Assembly: GCA_902775835.1 (NCBI GenBank)
Contig: CACYNZ010000051.1
Span: 1-14,595 of the forward strand
DNA length: 14,595 nt
Direction: 5' to 3'
DNA from: an uncultured Eubacteriales bacterium
GTDB lineage: Bacteria; Bacillota_A; Clostridia; Christensenellales; Aristaeellaceae
Below are positions 1 to 7,763 of this stretch, in pieces (position 1 is the first letter of the stretch; each line of letters begins with the position of its first letter). The notes under the pieces were generated by a model that did no database searches, had not been told where the DNA came from, and saw only the letters and a list, made by a program, of their open reading frames with translations. The position numbers and the translations under genes were made by a program.

Positions 1-113
1 TTCTGGACGCTTTCCACATATCGGTCGTGATTGGCATGAAAGAATGTCTGGTCATTGTGAAACTTCAGTTCCAGAAAAAACTGTTCTGTCGCCTCCGGGA
101 AACCGTTAAACAT
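1..113 (-). CDS. DUF2461-like protein, N-terminal part only (3' end outside window)
   Basis: Only the first 37 codons are inside the window; the gene runs off the left edge. The visible start reads MFNGFPEATEQFFLEL, followed by a segment with HNDQTFFHANHDRY. A short N-terminal helix followed by a (N/D)xxxWF/FFxxxxxxY pattern is what I know from the DUF2461 (TIGR02453) family of Bacillota and other bacteria, whose biochemical role is not established. The ATG at 111-113 is preceded by a GGGGGTG ribosome-binding-like run about five bases upstream and by a good promoter (139-167). The gene is on the same strand as the peptidase operon but is separated from it by a terminator and has its own promoter, so it is probably an independent unit. 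Family assignment is from a short stretch and could be wrong; the reading frame itself is well supported. Confidence 0.6.
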   Translation of the reverse strand, partial: MFNGFPEATEQFFLELKFHNDQTFFHANHDRYVESVQ

Positions 114-138
114 AACGCACCCCCAATTCAGTCGCCTA

Positions 139-167
139 ATTATACCGAAAATCCTACGCTTTGTGAA
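139..167 (-). promoter_or_regulatory. Sigma-70-type promoter for the gene starting at 113
   Basis: On the minus strand there is TTCACA (162-167), a spacer of exactly 17 bases, and a perfect TATAAT (139-144). The -10 box ends about 25 bases upstream of the ATG at 113, leaving a short leader with a GGGGGTG ribosome binding site. It lies just downstream of the operon terminator (195-240), so it would restart transcription for the DUF2461-like gene. Four of six -35 bases and all -10 bases match the housekeeping consensus. Confidence 0.75.
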
Positions 168-194
168 GTCTGGCCCAAAGCGCCGGATACAGAC

Positions 195-240
195 AAATCC
201 CCGGTACTGCCGCATGGATATCGCGCGGTACCGGGGATTT
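195..240 (-). terminator. Hairpin terminator at the end of the peptidase operon
   Basis: AAATCCCCGGTAC (195-207) is the exact reverse complement of the segment at 228-240; the pairing extends three more positions inward with one G-U/A-C mismatch. The hairpin begins about 20 bases after the stop codon of the last peptidase gene (260-262). The T-tract is short on the minus strand (ATTTGTCT) and slightly longer on the plus strand, so it may work in both directions. No other transcription stop is seen between the operon genes. Confidence 0.7.
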
Positions 241-259
241 TCATGCGCTCAGACCGGGA

Positions 260-2227
260 TCATACATACCGGTCCAGCCAGTCATACATTTCCTGATAAT
301 ACCGCCTCAGCATGCCGGGATCCCGGGGCTGGTCATGCGCGGTATGCGGGAAGATCACCAGACGCACAGGCAGGTCCGGATGCAGATCCTTCACAGCCGT
401 AAACAGCTGATGCGCGCCTTCCACAGGACAGCGCAGGTCATCCTCGCCGTGCAGAATCAGCAGCGGCCGGTCGATGCGTTCGGCATAGGAAACCGGGGAT
501 GTGCGCAGGGCGTCCATCATAAACTCCTCAAAGTTGGTGAACTTCCGGCTCGACCCCTGCATATCCGAGGACGCATACCCGATGAGATCGCTCACCACAC
601 TGCGCTGGGTGATATATGCGCGGAAGCGGCAGGAATGGGACGCAATCCAGTTGGTCATGTATCCGCCGTAGCTCCCGCCTGTGACTGCCAGGCGGTTTCC
701 GTCGATCCATTCAAAGCGCCGCACGGCCTCGGAAGTGAACTGCAGGATATCCGTATACGCGCTTCCGTCCGTGGCGCGGGCATAGTTCTGATGCCTGCTG
801 CCGTATCCGCTGCTTCCCCTGGGATTGCAGAACAGAACAGCATACCCGCGTGCGGCAAGCGCCTGGAACTCCGCCGTGAATCCATAGGTATAGAAGGGAT
901 GCGGCCCGCCATGCACATAGACCACAGCCGGATACTTTTTCCCGGGCTCCATGGGAATCGGATGCATGACAAACCCGTGCACCCGGCTTTCCCCGTCCAG
1001 CGTGTCAAAGAAGAAATCCTCCGTTTCGGCTGTCTCACAGTCCCTGAGCACGCGCTCCGCAGACTGTACCAGCACCGCTTCCTGATCCGGAGTGCGAAGA
1101 TCGATGGCAACATACGCTTCCGGCCGGTCCGCAAAGGCCTCGGCGATCATCATGCGTCCGCCATGGATGCGGCTCAGCCCGTGAATCACGCGCTTTCCCG
1201 TGCGCACCCTGCGCGCGTTCCCGCCCGCAAAGGGCAGGCAGTACAGGTTGCCCTGTCCCTGCCATCCGGACACGAAATAGATGTCACCGTTTTCCGGATC
1301 CACCTGCATCTTGTCCATGCCGTTCCCGCAGAATGCGTTATAGGGAAACTGAACGCACTGATAGCACTCATCACTGGCACGGAACAGGCGTCTGGGTTCC
1401 CCGCCGTCCACGGGGAACGCGAACAGGACGCCCGGCGGATAGCCCATGGCCCCGTCCGCTTCCGGGTCCAGCACATTGGCAATCACATACCGGCTGTCCG
1501 GTGAAAACCTCGGGCGCACGGGATTCGGATAGGAAACCATGATCAGCTCCTTCGAGATCTGACGGAATCCCGCGTCCATGTCCTCCATGTCCATGAGGAA
1601 CAGATCATACCCGATGCTCTCTTCCTTCGGCCGGTTCTTGTTGCCCACCGCCGCAATATACCGGCCGTCCGGCGAAAACGTGTGATGCATCCAGTCCGCG
1701 CTGCCCTGCGTCAGCTGGCGCGTGCTTCCGTCCCCGGTGTCCGCCAGGAACAGTTGCACGTGCCCGTCCGGGCGGATAAACCCGGCACCGTCCACCTTGT
1801 AATGGAAGTCCTCAATCACCACCGGCTCATCCGGATCCTGCACCTGCATCTGCCCGGTTTCCTGGGATGAGGAAAACAGGATATACCGTCCACTGGGATC
1901 CCATTCCGGCTCCATGGCCGCCCCGCGGATGCCGGTGAGCACCTGCGAGCGGCCGGTGGAAAGGTCCGCCACGCACACCTGACGCCCCCGTCCCGCAAGC
2001 GTGGACAGGAAGGCAATACGCCCGCCGTCGGGCGAGAAGCGCGGATAACCTTCGCCTTCCCCGCCGCAGCTCAGGGTCATTTCTTCCCCGGTCTGCGTGT
2101 TCCGCACCCGGATGCCCCGGGTCTCACCCGATGCCCAGCAGACCAGATGACGGTCCGGATCCCAGTCGCCGCCGCTGAGGCGCTCCAGACTGCAGGCTTC
2201 CTCCATGCTCAGTCCGCGCTTACTCAT
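260..2227 (-). CDS. S9 family serine peptidase (acylaminoacyl-peptidase/prolyl oligopeptidase type), subtype B
   Basis: A 655-residue S9 peptidase with an N-terminal beta-propeller (about residues 20-400, with repeated blades such as FSPDGGRIAFLS, WDPSGRYILFSS, FSPDGRYIAAVG) and a C-terminal alpha/beta-hydrolase domain. The catalytic triad is visible: Ser519 in GGSYGG, Asp597 in HGEDD, His631 in TAHDQP. The HGGP oxyanion motif lies upstream of the nucleophile. The propeller restricts access to short peptides, so it likely acts on oligopeptides, releasing acylated or dipeptide N-terminal units or cutting after proline. There is no signal peptide, so it is presumably cytosolic. The ATG at 2225-2227 was chosen over an upstream in-frame ATG because AAGGAGGAA sits seven bases before it; it overlaps the preceding gene by 8 bases (ATGAGTAA). 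Its closest relative in the window is 12034-13908, sharing PVExAHQ and PxLPVRL after the Asp motif. Last gene of the operon. Confidence 0.93.
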   Translation of the reverse strand: MSKRGLSMEEACSLERLSGGDWDPDRHLVCWASGETRGIRVRNTQTGEEMTLSCGGEGEGYPRFSPDGGRIAFLSTLAGRGRQVCVADLSTGRSQVLTGIRGAAMEPEWDPSGRYILFSSSQETGQMQVQDPDEPVVIEDFHYKVDGAGFIRPDGHVQLFLADTGDGSTRQLTQGSADWMHHTFSPDGRYIAAVGNKNRPKEESIGYDLFLMDMEDMDAGFRQISKELIMVSYPNPVRPRFSPDSRYVIANVLDPEADGAMGYPPGVLFAFPVDGGEPRRLFRASDECYQCVQFPYNAFCGNGMDKMQVDPENGDIYFVSGWQGQGNLYCLPFAGGNARRVRTGKRVIHGLSRIHGGRMMIAEAFADRPEAYVAIDLRTPDQEAVLVQSAERVLRDCETAETEDFFFDTLDGESRVHGFVMHPIPMEPGKKYPAVVYVHGGPHPFYTYGFTAEFQALAARGYAVLFCNPRGSSGYGSRHQNYARATDGSAYTDILQFTSEAVRRFEWIDGNRLAVTGGSYGGYMTNWIASHSCRFRAYITQRSVVSDLIGYASSDMQGSSRKFTNFEEFMMDALRTSPVSYAERIDRPLLILHGEDDLRCPVEGAHQLFTAVKDLHPDLPVRLVIFPHTAHDQPRDPGMLRRYYQEMYDWLDRYV

Positions 2228-4232
2228 GGTCTGCTTCCTCCTTCTTTTCAAGATATCGCTGCATCCATTCCACAATTTCCTGCAGATGCCGGACCTGGCT
2301 CTTCATATTCCCGGTGCGCGTCAGCGCATGGTTTTCCTTCGGGAACATGACCAGACGCACCGGCACCTCCGGACGGCGCTCCTTCATGGCCACAAACACC
2401 TGCTCCGACTGCTCGAAGGTGCACCGGAAATCCCTGTACCCGTGGAGCAGAAGCAGCGGCGTGGAAATACTGTCAATGCGGCTGACATTGCTGCCGCGCG
2501 CCCGGTCTTCCAGGTAGCGGAGCATGGAAAAATGCGGCGGCACTTCGCCGCCGGCGCGCACCCAGCCCACATCACCGGTGCCGTAGGACGTGCCGGGATT
2601 GGCGAACACGCGCTGTCCCGCTGCCGCGGCAAACTCTTGGGTTTTGCCGATGAGCTTGAGCGTCATGTACCCGCCGTAGCTTCCGCCCGTCACGCCGAGG
2701 CGCGCCGGATCCGCCCAGCCCCTGCTGACCGCGTCATGGCACATGTCCAGCAGATCATGCATGGACTCGTCCTTCCAGCACACCCCGCCGCCGCGGAAGG
2801 CGCGGCCGTAGCCGCTGCTCCCCCGGGGATTCCCGTGAATCACGCCGAACCCGGCCGCGGACAGCGCATGGAACTCATGCCAGTAGGCCTTTGCATACAT
2901 GGTGGTGGGCCCGCCCTTGATGTCCAGCACCACCGGTGCCGGACCGTCTTCCTTCAGCGGATGCGTATAGAAATAGGTCAGTTCGCTTTTCCCGTCCCGT
3001 GACCGGATATGCACTTCCTCCGTCCTGCCCTGAGGGTAGTCCTTCAGCCAGGCATGCTCGTCGGTCAGCCGCCGGGTACCTGCATACAGGTCGGGCGGCG
3101 CTTCCCGTGAGCCGGCAAGCAGGGCGAGATCGCCGTTCCCGTTCATGGCAAAGCCGTACACGTCTTCATAAGGCAGGTCCAGGCGCTCCACCCGGGAAGG
3201 ATCCGCGCACGACGCCTGATACAGAGCCGTTTCCCCGCGGAACGAGCCCATGAAGGTCACTTTGTCCCCGTTCAGGGCAAACGTGGCCCGGTTCTCGCCC
3301 ATGACTGTACGGGAAATGGTCATGCCACCCACGCCCTCGCACACGTCCTCCGTCTGCATGTCAGGAACCAGGGCCGGTTCGCTGCCGGATACCGGGAATC
3401 CGGCCGCCACCTGGCTGCTTCCGTCCTCGTAGGATTTATAGGCCAGCACAAACACGGTACGGCCGTTTTCGGAAAACACCGGTGCCTCCTCCGGGGATAC
3501 ATCCAGTTCCCCGCTCAGGGTGCGGACCGTGCTGTCTCCGGTTACCCAGTACATGAGCTCAGCCTTTCTTCCGTCCGTGCCGTCATGCGGGTATCCGAAG
3601 AACGCCACATTTTCCCCGTCCGTGGACAGCGCCGGATACACGCCCTCCATGGGCGCGCCGGGCAGAAGCTCCGGTGCCTTTCCGCCGCCGCACAGGCCGA
3701 TCCTTGGCATATTGCCCTTGCGCATGCCGAACCATTCGTCCATCTTGTAGGTCAGGTCTTCCGCCACATAGGGCTGCTGATCCAGCCAGTGCGCAAATGC
3801 TTCCGGCTCATCGCCCTGCATTTCCGTAAACACCAGGCCCTTTTCCTCGTCAACGGGATAGACCATGGCTTCAAAGGCGATCCGGTCCCCGCACACGTCA
3901 TAATGCTGGACCCCGTGCCTCAGCGTGGTCAGCTGGCGGCGATATCTCCTGTCCAGTAAAAGCTCCCAGACCTGGAACGATCCGGAAGCGTCGCAGAGCA
4001 CATGCATGACGCCGCCGTTTCCGAACCGGGGCTGCATTTCATGCATGCCCTCCGGTGTTTCATAGATGATCTTTCCCGTATCCGAATCATAGACCCGGAC
4101 TGTGCTCCGGCAGACGCCGTCCGGGTCCGGTTTCATGACCGTGACCGCCGTCAGGCGCCCATCCCCGGACAGAGCGGGCCAGGACAGATAGGAAAAACGC
4201 CACAGTTCCTGAGGGGTAAACAACTGATTCAC
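2220..4232 (-). CDS. S9 family serine peptidase (acylaminoacyl-peptidase type), subtype A
   Basis: A 670-residue S9 peptidase: N-terminal propeller (about residues 10-400) and C-terminal hydrolase domain with Ser518 in GGSYGG, Asp601 in HGYRD, and His635 in KENHALTR. All catalytic residues are present, with HGNPRGSSGYG-like oxyanion and core motifs. No signal peptide is seen. The start is a GTG at 4230-4232 (protein MNQLFTPQELW); GAGGAG lies seven bases upstream, right after the stop of the preceding gene (13 bp gap). The open frame extends further upstream, but that part overlaps the M1/M61-like gene and does not look like S9 protein. The region around the triad matches the truncated copy at 13886-14287 (QR...TSYGTGD, ENHxLTRxG), which makes this subtype A. 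The C-terminus EKKEEADHE carries the embedded ribosome binding site of the next gene. Confidence 0.92.
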   Translation of the reverse strand: MNQLFTPQELWRFSYLSWPALSGDGRLTAVTVMKPDPDGVCRSTVRVYDSDTGKIIYETPEGMHEMQPRFGNGGVMHVLCDASGSFQVWELLLDRRYRRQLTTLRHGVQHYDVCGDRIAFEAMVYPVDEEKGLVFTEMQGDEPEAFAHWLDQQPYVAEDLTYKMDEWFGMRKGNMPRIGLCGGGKAPELLPGAPMEGVYPALSTDGENVAFFGYPHDGTDGRKAELMYWVTGDSTVRTLSGELDVSPEEAPVFSENGRTVFVLAYKSYEDGSSQVAAGFPVSGSEPALVPDMQTEDVCEGVGGMTISRTVMGENRATFALNGDKVTFMGSFRGETALYQASCADPSRVERLDLPYEDVYGFAMNGNGDLALLAGSREAPPDLYAGTRRLTDEHAWLKDYPQGRTEEVHIRSRDGKSELTYFYTHPLKEDGPAPVVLDIKGGPTTMYAKAYWHEFHALSAAGFGVIHGNPRGSSGYGRAFRGGGVCWKDESMHDLLDMCHDAVSRGWADPARLGVTGGSYGGYMTLKLIGKTQEFAAAAGQRVFANPGTSYGTGDVGWVRAGGEVPPHFSMLRYLEDRARGSNVSRIDSISTPLLLLHGYRDFRCTFEQSEQVFVAMKERRPEVPVRLVMFPKENHALTRTGNMKSQVRHLQEIVEWMQRYLEKKEEADHE
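2235..2243 (-). promoter_or_regulatory. Ribosome binding site that fixes the start at 2227
   Basis: AAGGAGGAA on the minus strand, seven bases before the ATG at 2225-2227 and inside the end of the preceding S9 gene. It argues against the longer in-frame reading that begins at 2275. Confidence 0.85.
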
Positions 4233-4239
4233 AAGCCTG

Positions 4240-4245
4240 CTCCTC
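4240..4245 (-). promoter_or_regulatory. Ribosome binding site for the GTG start at 4232
   Basis: GAGGAG on the minus strand, immediately after the TGA of the preceding gene (4246-4248) and seven bases before the GTG. It decides for the GTG start over longer in-frame starts. Confidence 0.8.
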
Positions 4246-5619
4246 TCAACGCAGTGTCCACTGATAGGATACGGCAGCATTGCCCGTATCCGCTTCCTCC
4301 GCCGGTACTTCCCGCACATCAAACAGCCCGTCAAAGCTGTCCGGGTCCGGCGCAAAATGTCCGCCGTTCTGCATGATTTCCCACTTATCACGCACATCCA
4401 CGCCAAGCGCCTGCACGGATCCCAGGAAAACCTCATTGCCCAGGGTCACGCCGGCGCGGCCTTTGTCCAGAATATCCAGCACCACGTCGTCCAGGGATTT
4501 CGAGCCATGGGTCCTGCGCCGGATTTCCGCGTCCGTCAGCGCGAGGAAGAAAAATCCCCGGCCATAGCTCAGGCGCTGCGCGCGCCGGTCCTTCCATGCA
4601 ACCCCGGCGGCCTCCATGTTCCCGAGGTGCCGCGTGGGATTGGTGTAATAGGCATCCGTGCGCTTCTGAATCTCGCCCATTGCCTCCTGCGGCGTGATCA
4701 GCCCGGCGCGCAGCGGGATCATGATGGAATAGTATTCCGCCGTGCCCTCCGCATACCATGTGGTGATGCCGTAGGGCACATCATTCAGGCTCGGCCAGTT
4801 GTGCACCATCTCATGCGCCAGCAGATTCTGCTTGTCCCTGAGACTCAGCTGTTCATGGTCGTTCCAGCCGAACATATAGGAACGCACAAGGGCCGTGCCG
4901 CCGCTGGAAACGGTCAGGTCATGCCGCATGAAGATACGGTATACGCTGCCGGTGTCCCGGAAAAACTTCTGCATGATCCCGAACAGCTTCCGGGTATAGT
5001 CCGCCATGGCGGAAACATCAAAGGGCGGCTGCGTGAGCCAGTAGAACCCGAAATCCCCGCTGCCCACAGAGTGCACCTGTCCGAACATGAAATAGCACTG
5101 CCGGAGTTCTTCCAGGGAAGAGATCCCGTCCACATCATTTTCACCCCAGGTGCATACGCCCCGCTGTCCGCTCTCCGCCTCCGTCAGGTCCCACACAAGA
5201 TCCACGCTGCCTTCAAACCCGGGCACCCCGTTCAGGAAGGCAATGCCTGGGCTGCTGAACCCGTCCAGCTCCCGGGCCATCTGGAAATAGGGACCATGCC
5301 GGCCTTCGGCGAGGCGCTCACACGTGGTCACGCGGTAGGATATGGTCAGGTGCCCGCGGATATCCCTTCCGGCTTCATAGTGCCGGAAAAGGATGGGATA
5401 TACTTCCTCATCCCGCTCCGTAAAGGGAACAGGGCCCTCAGCGTCCGTGATGTGCAGATCTTCCGGGACTGCGCCGGGCACGGACACCGTCTCCAGCTGT
5501 GCATAGCAGACCTCGCGGCCCTCCGGGAGCACGGTTCCGTCCAGGTCCATCCGCACCAGGACAGTCTCAATCCGTCCGTCTCTGGTAACGGGCCTGAGCG
5601 TAATGCGTCCGCTGCTCAT
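4246..5619 (-). CDS. Gluzincin metallopeptidase, M1/M61-like
   Basis: A 457-residue predicted zinc peptidase of clan MA. His269-Glu270-Met-Val-His273 forms the HEXXH motif (AHEMVHNW), and Glu291 in WYAEGTAEYY is the likely third zinc ligand, aligning with the WxxEGxxxYY of M1 and M61 enzymes. The spacing from His273 to Glu291 is one residue shorter than the usual M1 arrangement. The N-terminal 200 residues look like a beta-rich domain and the C-terminal 150 like a helical domain, an M61-type layout; family members remove N-terminal residues from peptides. There is no signal peptide and no PDZ domain at the C-terminus, unlike many M61 proteins. The ATG at 5617-5619 overlaps the previous stop (ATGA) and follows GAGGAGG by seven bases. 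Which of M1 or M61 is nearer cannot be decided by eye, and substrate is unknown. Confidence 0.8.
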   Translation of the reverse strand: MSSGRITLRPVTRDGRIETVLVRMDLDGTVLPEGREVCYAQLETVSVPGAVPEDLHITDAEGPVPFTERDEEVYPILFRHYEAGRDIRGHLTISYRVTTCERLAEGRHGPYFQMARELDGFSSPGIAFLNGVPGFEGSVDLVWDLTEAESGQRGVCTWGENDVDGISSLEELRQCYFMFGQVHSVGSGDFGFYWLTQPPFDVSAMADYTRKLFGIMQKFFRDTGSVYRIFMRHDLTVSSGGTALVRSYMFGWNDHEQLSLRDKQNLLAHEMVHNWPSLNDVPYGITTWYAEGTAEYYSIMIPLRAGLITPQEAMGEIQKRTDAYYTNPTRHLGNMEAAGVAWKDRRAQRLSYGRGFFFLALTDAEIRRRTHGSKSLDDVVLDILDKGRAGVTLGNEVFLGSVQALGVDVRDKWEIMQNGGHFAPDPDSFDGLFDVREVPAEEADTGNAAVSYQWTLR

Positions 5620-6557
5620 GCTCTTGCCTCCTCATAGACGAGGCATGCCGCCGCCACGTCCTCCACAGCCAGGCCCAGGGCGTCAAACATGGTGATGTCT
5701 TCATCACTGGTCCGGCCCTCGGCGCGTCCCAGCAGAAGCTCACCCACGGATCCCAGGATATGCCCTTCTCTGATCAGGCCTTCCTTAAGCGGAATCAGGT
5801 ATTCGCCGCTTTCCTTCACACAGGCGGATGTATAGTCCGAATACAGGCGGGCGGCCGCCACCAGGTCCGAAGCCACTTCCCGGGTGACCGGCGAGAATGT
5901 GCCCACCGCGTTGATGTGCACGCCGGGCTTCACCATGTCCCGGGTCAGGAACGGTTCCACGGAAGGCGTCAGCGTGCAGATGATGTCCGCGTCGCGCACC
6001 GCTTCCGCCGCGTCAGGGAAGCTTTCCACACTCAGCCCGTACCGGGCGCGCGCTTCCTCGCAGAAGCGGCGTGCGGCATCCGGGTTCCGGTCATAGACCC
6101 GCACTTCATCAATATCACGCACCAGCCGGATGGCGGCAAGATGCGACCGGGCCTGGGCACCGCAGCCGATCAGTGCGAGCACATGGGCGTTCTTTCTCGC
6201 CAGCCGGTCCGTGGCCACCGCGGAAACGCAGCCGGTGCGGATCTCGGTGATGGAGCCTGCCTCAATCATGCCCACCACCGTGCAGTGTCCGGACTCAAAG
6301 AGCATGACATACCCGATGTGCGACGGATACTCCGTGCCCATGTTCGGCGCATAGGCCGCAATGATCTTGGCGCCGAAATACTCACCGGTATAGGCGGGCA
6401 TGAACCCGAAAGCCGCCGTATTGGGCATTCTGCAGATCAGGCGCTGCGGCATGTCGCAGCGGCCCTCCTCCAGGTCCTTCAGTGCCTTTTCCATCGCGGC
6501 AATGCAGCGTTCAGGGGTCAGAATCTCCCGCACCTGTTTTTCTTCCACAATCAGCAT
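5616..6557 (-). CDS. Ornithine cyclodeaminase/mu-crystallin family oxidoreductase
   Basis: A 313-residue protein of normal family length. It has the family N-terminal half with Lys64 (FGAKII) and Arg107 (TEIRTG), then a Rossmann NAD(P)-binding domain with LIGCGAQA and an acid near the end of the second strand (RVYDRN). Family members cyclise ornithine to proline, or act as NAD(P)H-dependent imino-acid/ketimine reductases or amino-acid dehydrogenases. The loop that carries the catalytic Asp in true ornithine cyclodeaminase (NAVG-x-D-x-PGK) here reads NAVGTFSP, with Phe221 in place of Asp. I therefore infer a reductase or dehydrogenase role rather than ornithine cyclisation. The ATG at 6555-6557 is chosen because GAGGAG is eight bases upstream; the in-frame ATG six codons earlier would contain that site. 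It follows the PLP gene after 42 bases and overlaps the metallopeptidase by 4. Confidence 0.88.
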   Translation of the reverse strand: MLIVEEKQVREILTPERCIAAMEKALKDLEEGRCDMPQRLICRMPNTAAFGFMPAYTGEYFGAKIIAAYAPNMGTEYPSHIGYVMLFESGHCTVVGMIEAGSITEIRTGCVSAVATDRLARKNAHVLALIGCGAQARSHLAAIRLVRDIDEVRVYDRNPDAARRFCEEARARYGLSVESFPDAAEAVRDADIICTLTPSVEPFLTRDMVKPGVHINAVGTFSPVTREVASDLVAAARLYSDYTSACVKESGEYLIPLKEGLIREGHILGSVGELLLGRAEGRTSDEDITMFDALGLAVEDVAAACLVYEEARA

Positions 6558-6565
6558 GTTCTTCT

Positions 6566-6571
6566 CTCCTC
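6566..6571 (-). promoter_or_regulatory. Ribosome binding site that fixes the start at 6557
   Basis: GAGGAG on the minus strand, eight bases upstream of the ATG at 6555-6557. An ATG at 6573-6575 lies just before it in the same frame and has no site of its own. Confidence 0.8.
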
Positions 6572-6599
6572 GCATTTCATGATTCGCGTTTCCAGTCCA

Positions 6600-7763
6600 T
6601 TATACCCGTGCCTTCCAGGCTTTCCTCAGATCATCCATGGCCCTGCGCACGCAGTGCACCGGCGAAGCCACGCACATGCGCGCAAACCCGGGTGCGCCGT
6701 AGGCCGAGCCCGAGTCCACATGGAAAAAGGCTTTCCTGCAGAAAAAGTCCTGCATTTCGTCTTCGCTCGCAAACACGCACCGCAAGTCCATCCAGAGCAC
6801 ATAGGCGCCTTCCCCGCCGTATACCGCGGCCTCCGGGAACAGTTCACGGAACGTATCCTTCACAAGCCTGATGTTTTCCCAGCAGACCTGATTGGACGCC
6901 CGGACCCATTCCAGGCCCTCCGGGGTATACCCGCCCATGACGCAGACATGCGCCAGCGGATCCATGCTCCCGTAATGATCCCTGGTGCGCCGGTCCTCAA
7001 ACGCGGAGCGCATCTCCGGATCCGGGATCAGGATATTGGCGTGGTTCAGGCCCGTGAGCCCAAAGGCCTTGCCCAGGGAGGTGGACGTGATGAGCAGCGG
7101 ATGCGCCTTTTCTATGTTCAGGAAACTTGTGAACACCGATCCCGGGTAGATATTGTCGCCGAAGATTTCATCGGAAAAGATGACCGTGCGTGTTCTCAGG
7201 CAGATGTCCGCCACGCCTTCCAGTTCCTGTCTGGTCCAGGCACGGCCCACCGGATTGTGCGGATTGCAGACCACCAGGAGCCGCACGTTTTCCCTGCGCA
7301 GAAGGTCTTCCAGCGCATCCAGGTCCATTTCATAGCGTCCGTCCCGTATATGAAGCGCACAGGACACCCAGGGCAGGCAAAGGCGGTCCGCCGCCTGGGC
7401 AAAGCGGTTGTACACCGGCTGCATCACGGCCATTTTCCCGCCAGATGGCATCAGCCGGAGCGCTGTGGACAGCGCATGCACCGTGCCCAGCGTGGGTACG
7501 ATCCATTCCCTGTCAATCTGTACGCCGCGGCTATGCTCCATCCACCACCGGACGTGCTCCTGATAGCTCTCCTCCATCAGCGTGAACCCGTACAGCCCGT
7601 TGTCCGCCAGATCATGCACAGCCCTTGCTATGCAGGGCGCTGTGGGATAGTCCGGCTCCGCCCCGTCAAAGCTCACATTCCCGTGCCGCGTGACAATATC
7701 CGGGGTGAACATGCGCTTGAGATTGCCCGCCGGCCGGATGACCACCGTTTCAAAATCAAACAT
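6600..7763 (-). CDS. PLP-dependent aminotransferase/C-S lyase, PatB/MalY type
   Basis: A 387-residue fold-type I PLP enzyme. Visible signatures are CNPHNPVGRAW, the FSDEIFGDNIY cofactor-binding Asp region, and the Schiff-base lysine Lys232 in SLGKAFGLTG, close to the position of the lysine in MalY/PatB proteins. An N-terminal FDFETV segment and a YGF motif near residue 80 fit the same group, which includes cystathionine beta-lyases, other cysteine-S-conjugate lyases and some aminotransferases. The exact reaction cannot be told from sequence: the usual MalY segment SDEIHADL is altered to SDEIFGDN. The ATG at 7761-7763 is preferred over an upstream in-frame ATG because GGGGGA lies eight bases before it and the start overlaps the preceding stop by 8 bases (ATGTTTGA). 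It sits mid-operon and would act on free amino acids released by the peptidases. Confidence 0.87.
   Translation of the reverse strand: MFDFETVVIRPAGNLKRMFTPDIVTRHGNVSFDGAEPDYPTAPCIARAVHDLADNGLYGFTLMEESYQEHVRWWMEHSRGVQIDREWIVPTLGTVHALSTALRLMPSGGKMAVMQPVYNRFAQAADRLCLPWVSCALHIRDGRYEMDLDALEDLLRRENVRLLVVCNPHNPVGRAWTRQELEGVADICLRTRTVIFSDEIFGDNIYPGSVFTSFLNIEKAHPLLITSTSLGKAFGLTGLNHANILIPDPEMRSAFEDRRTRDHYGSMDPLAHVCVMGGYTPEGLEWVRASNQVCWENIRLVKDTFRELFPEAAVYGGEGAYVLWMDLRCVFASEDEMQDFFCRKAFFHVDSGSAYGAPGFARMCVASPVHCVRRAMDDLRKAWKARV

Noticed and set aside
27..296. Plus-strand 89-codon frame at the left edge
   Set aside because: It runs across the minus-strand promoter and the terminator hairpin and has no ribosome binding site or recognisable protein features.
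4233..4436. N-terminal extension of the S9 gene up to 4436
   Set aside because: The extra 68 residues overlap the C-terminal coding part of the metallopeptidase, are Arg/Cys-rich without S9 similarity, and a good ribosome binding site precedes the GTG at 4232.
4357..5637. A 426-codon open frame on the plus strand opposite the metallopeptidase
   Set aside because: Antisense to a gene with HEXXH motif and coupled start; no domain seen in the mirror translation.
6599..6604. A TATAAT on the minus strand at the end of the PLP gene, possible internal promoter for the OCD gene
   Set aside because: The base positions 17 bases upstream read GAGGAA, not a -35 box, there is no extended -10 TG, and the hexamer lies in the coding end of the upstream gene. 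A weak promoter cannot be excluded.
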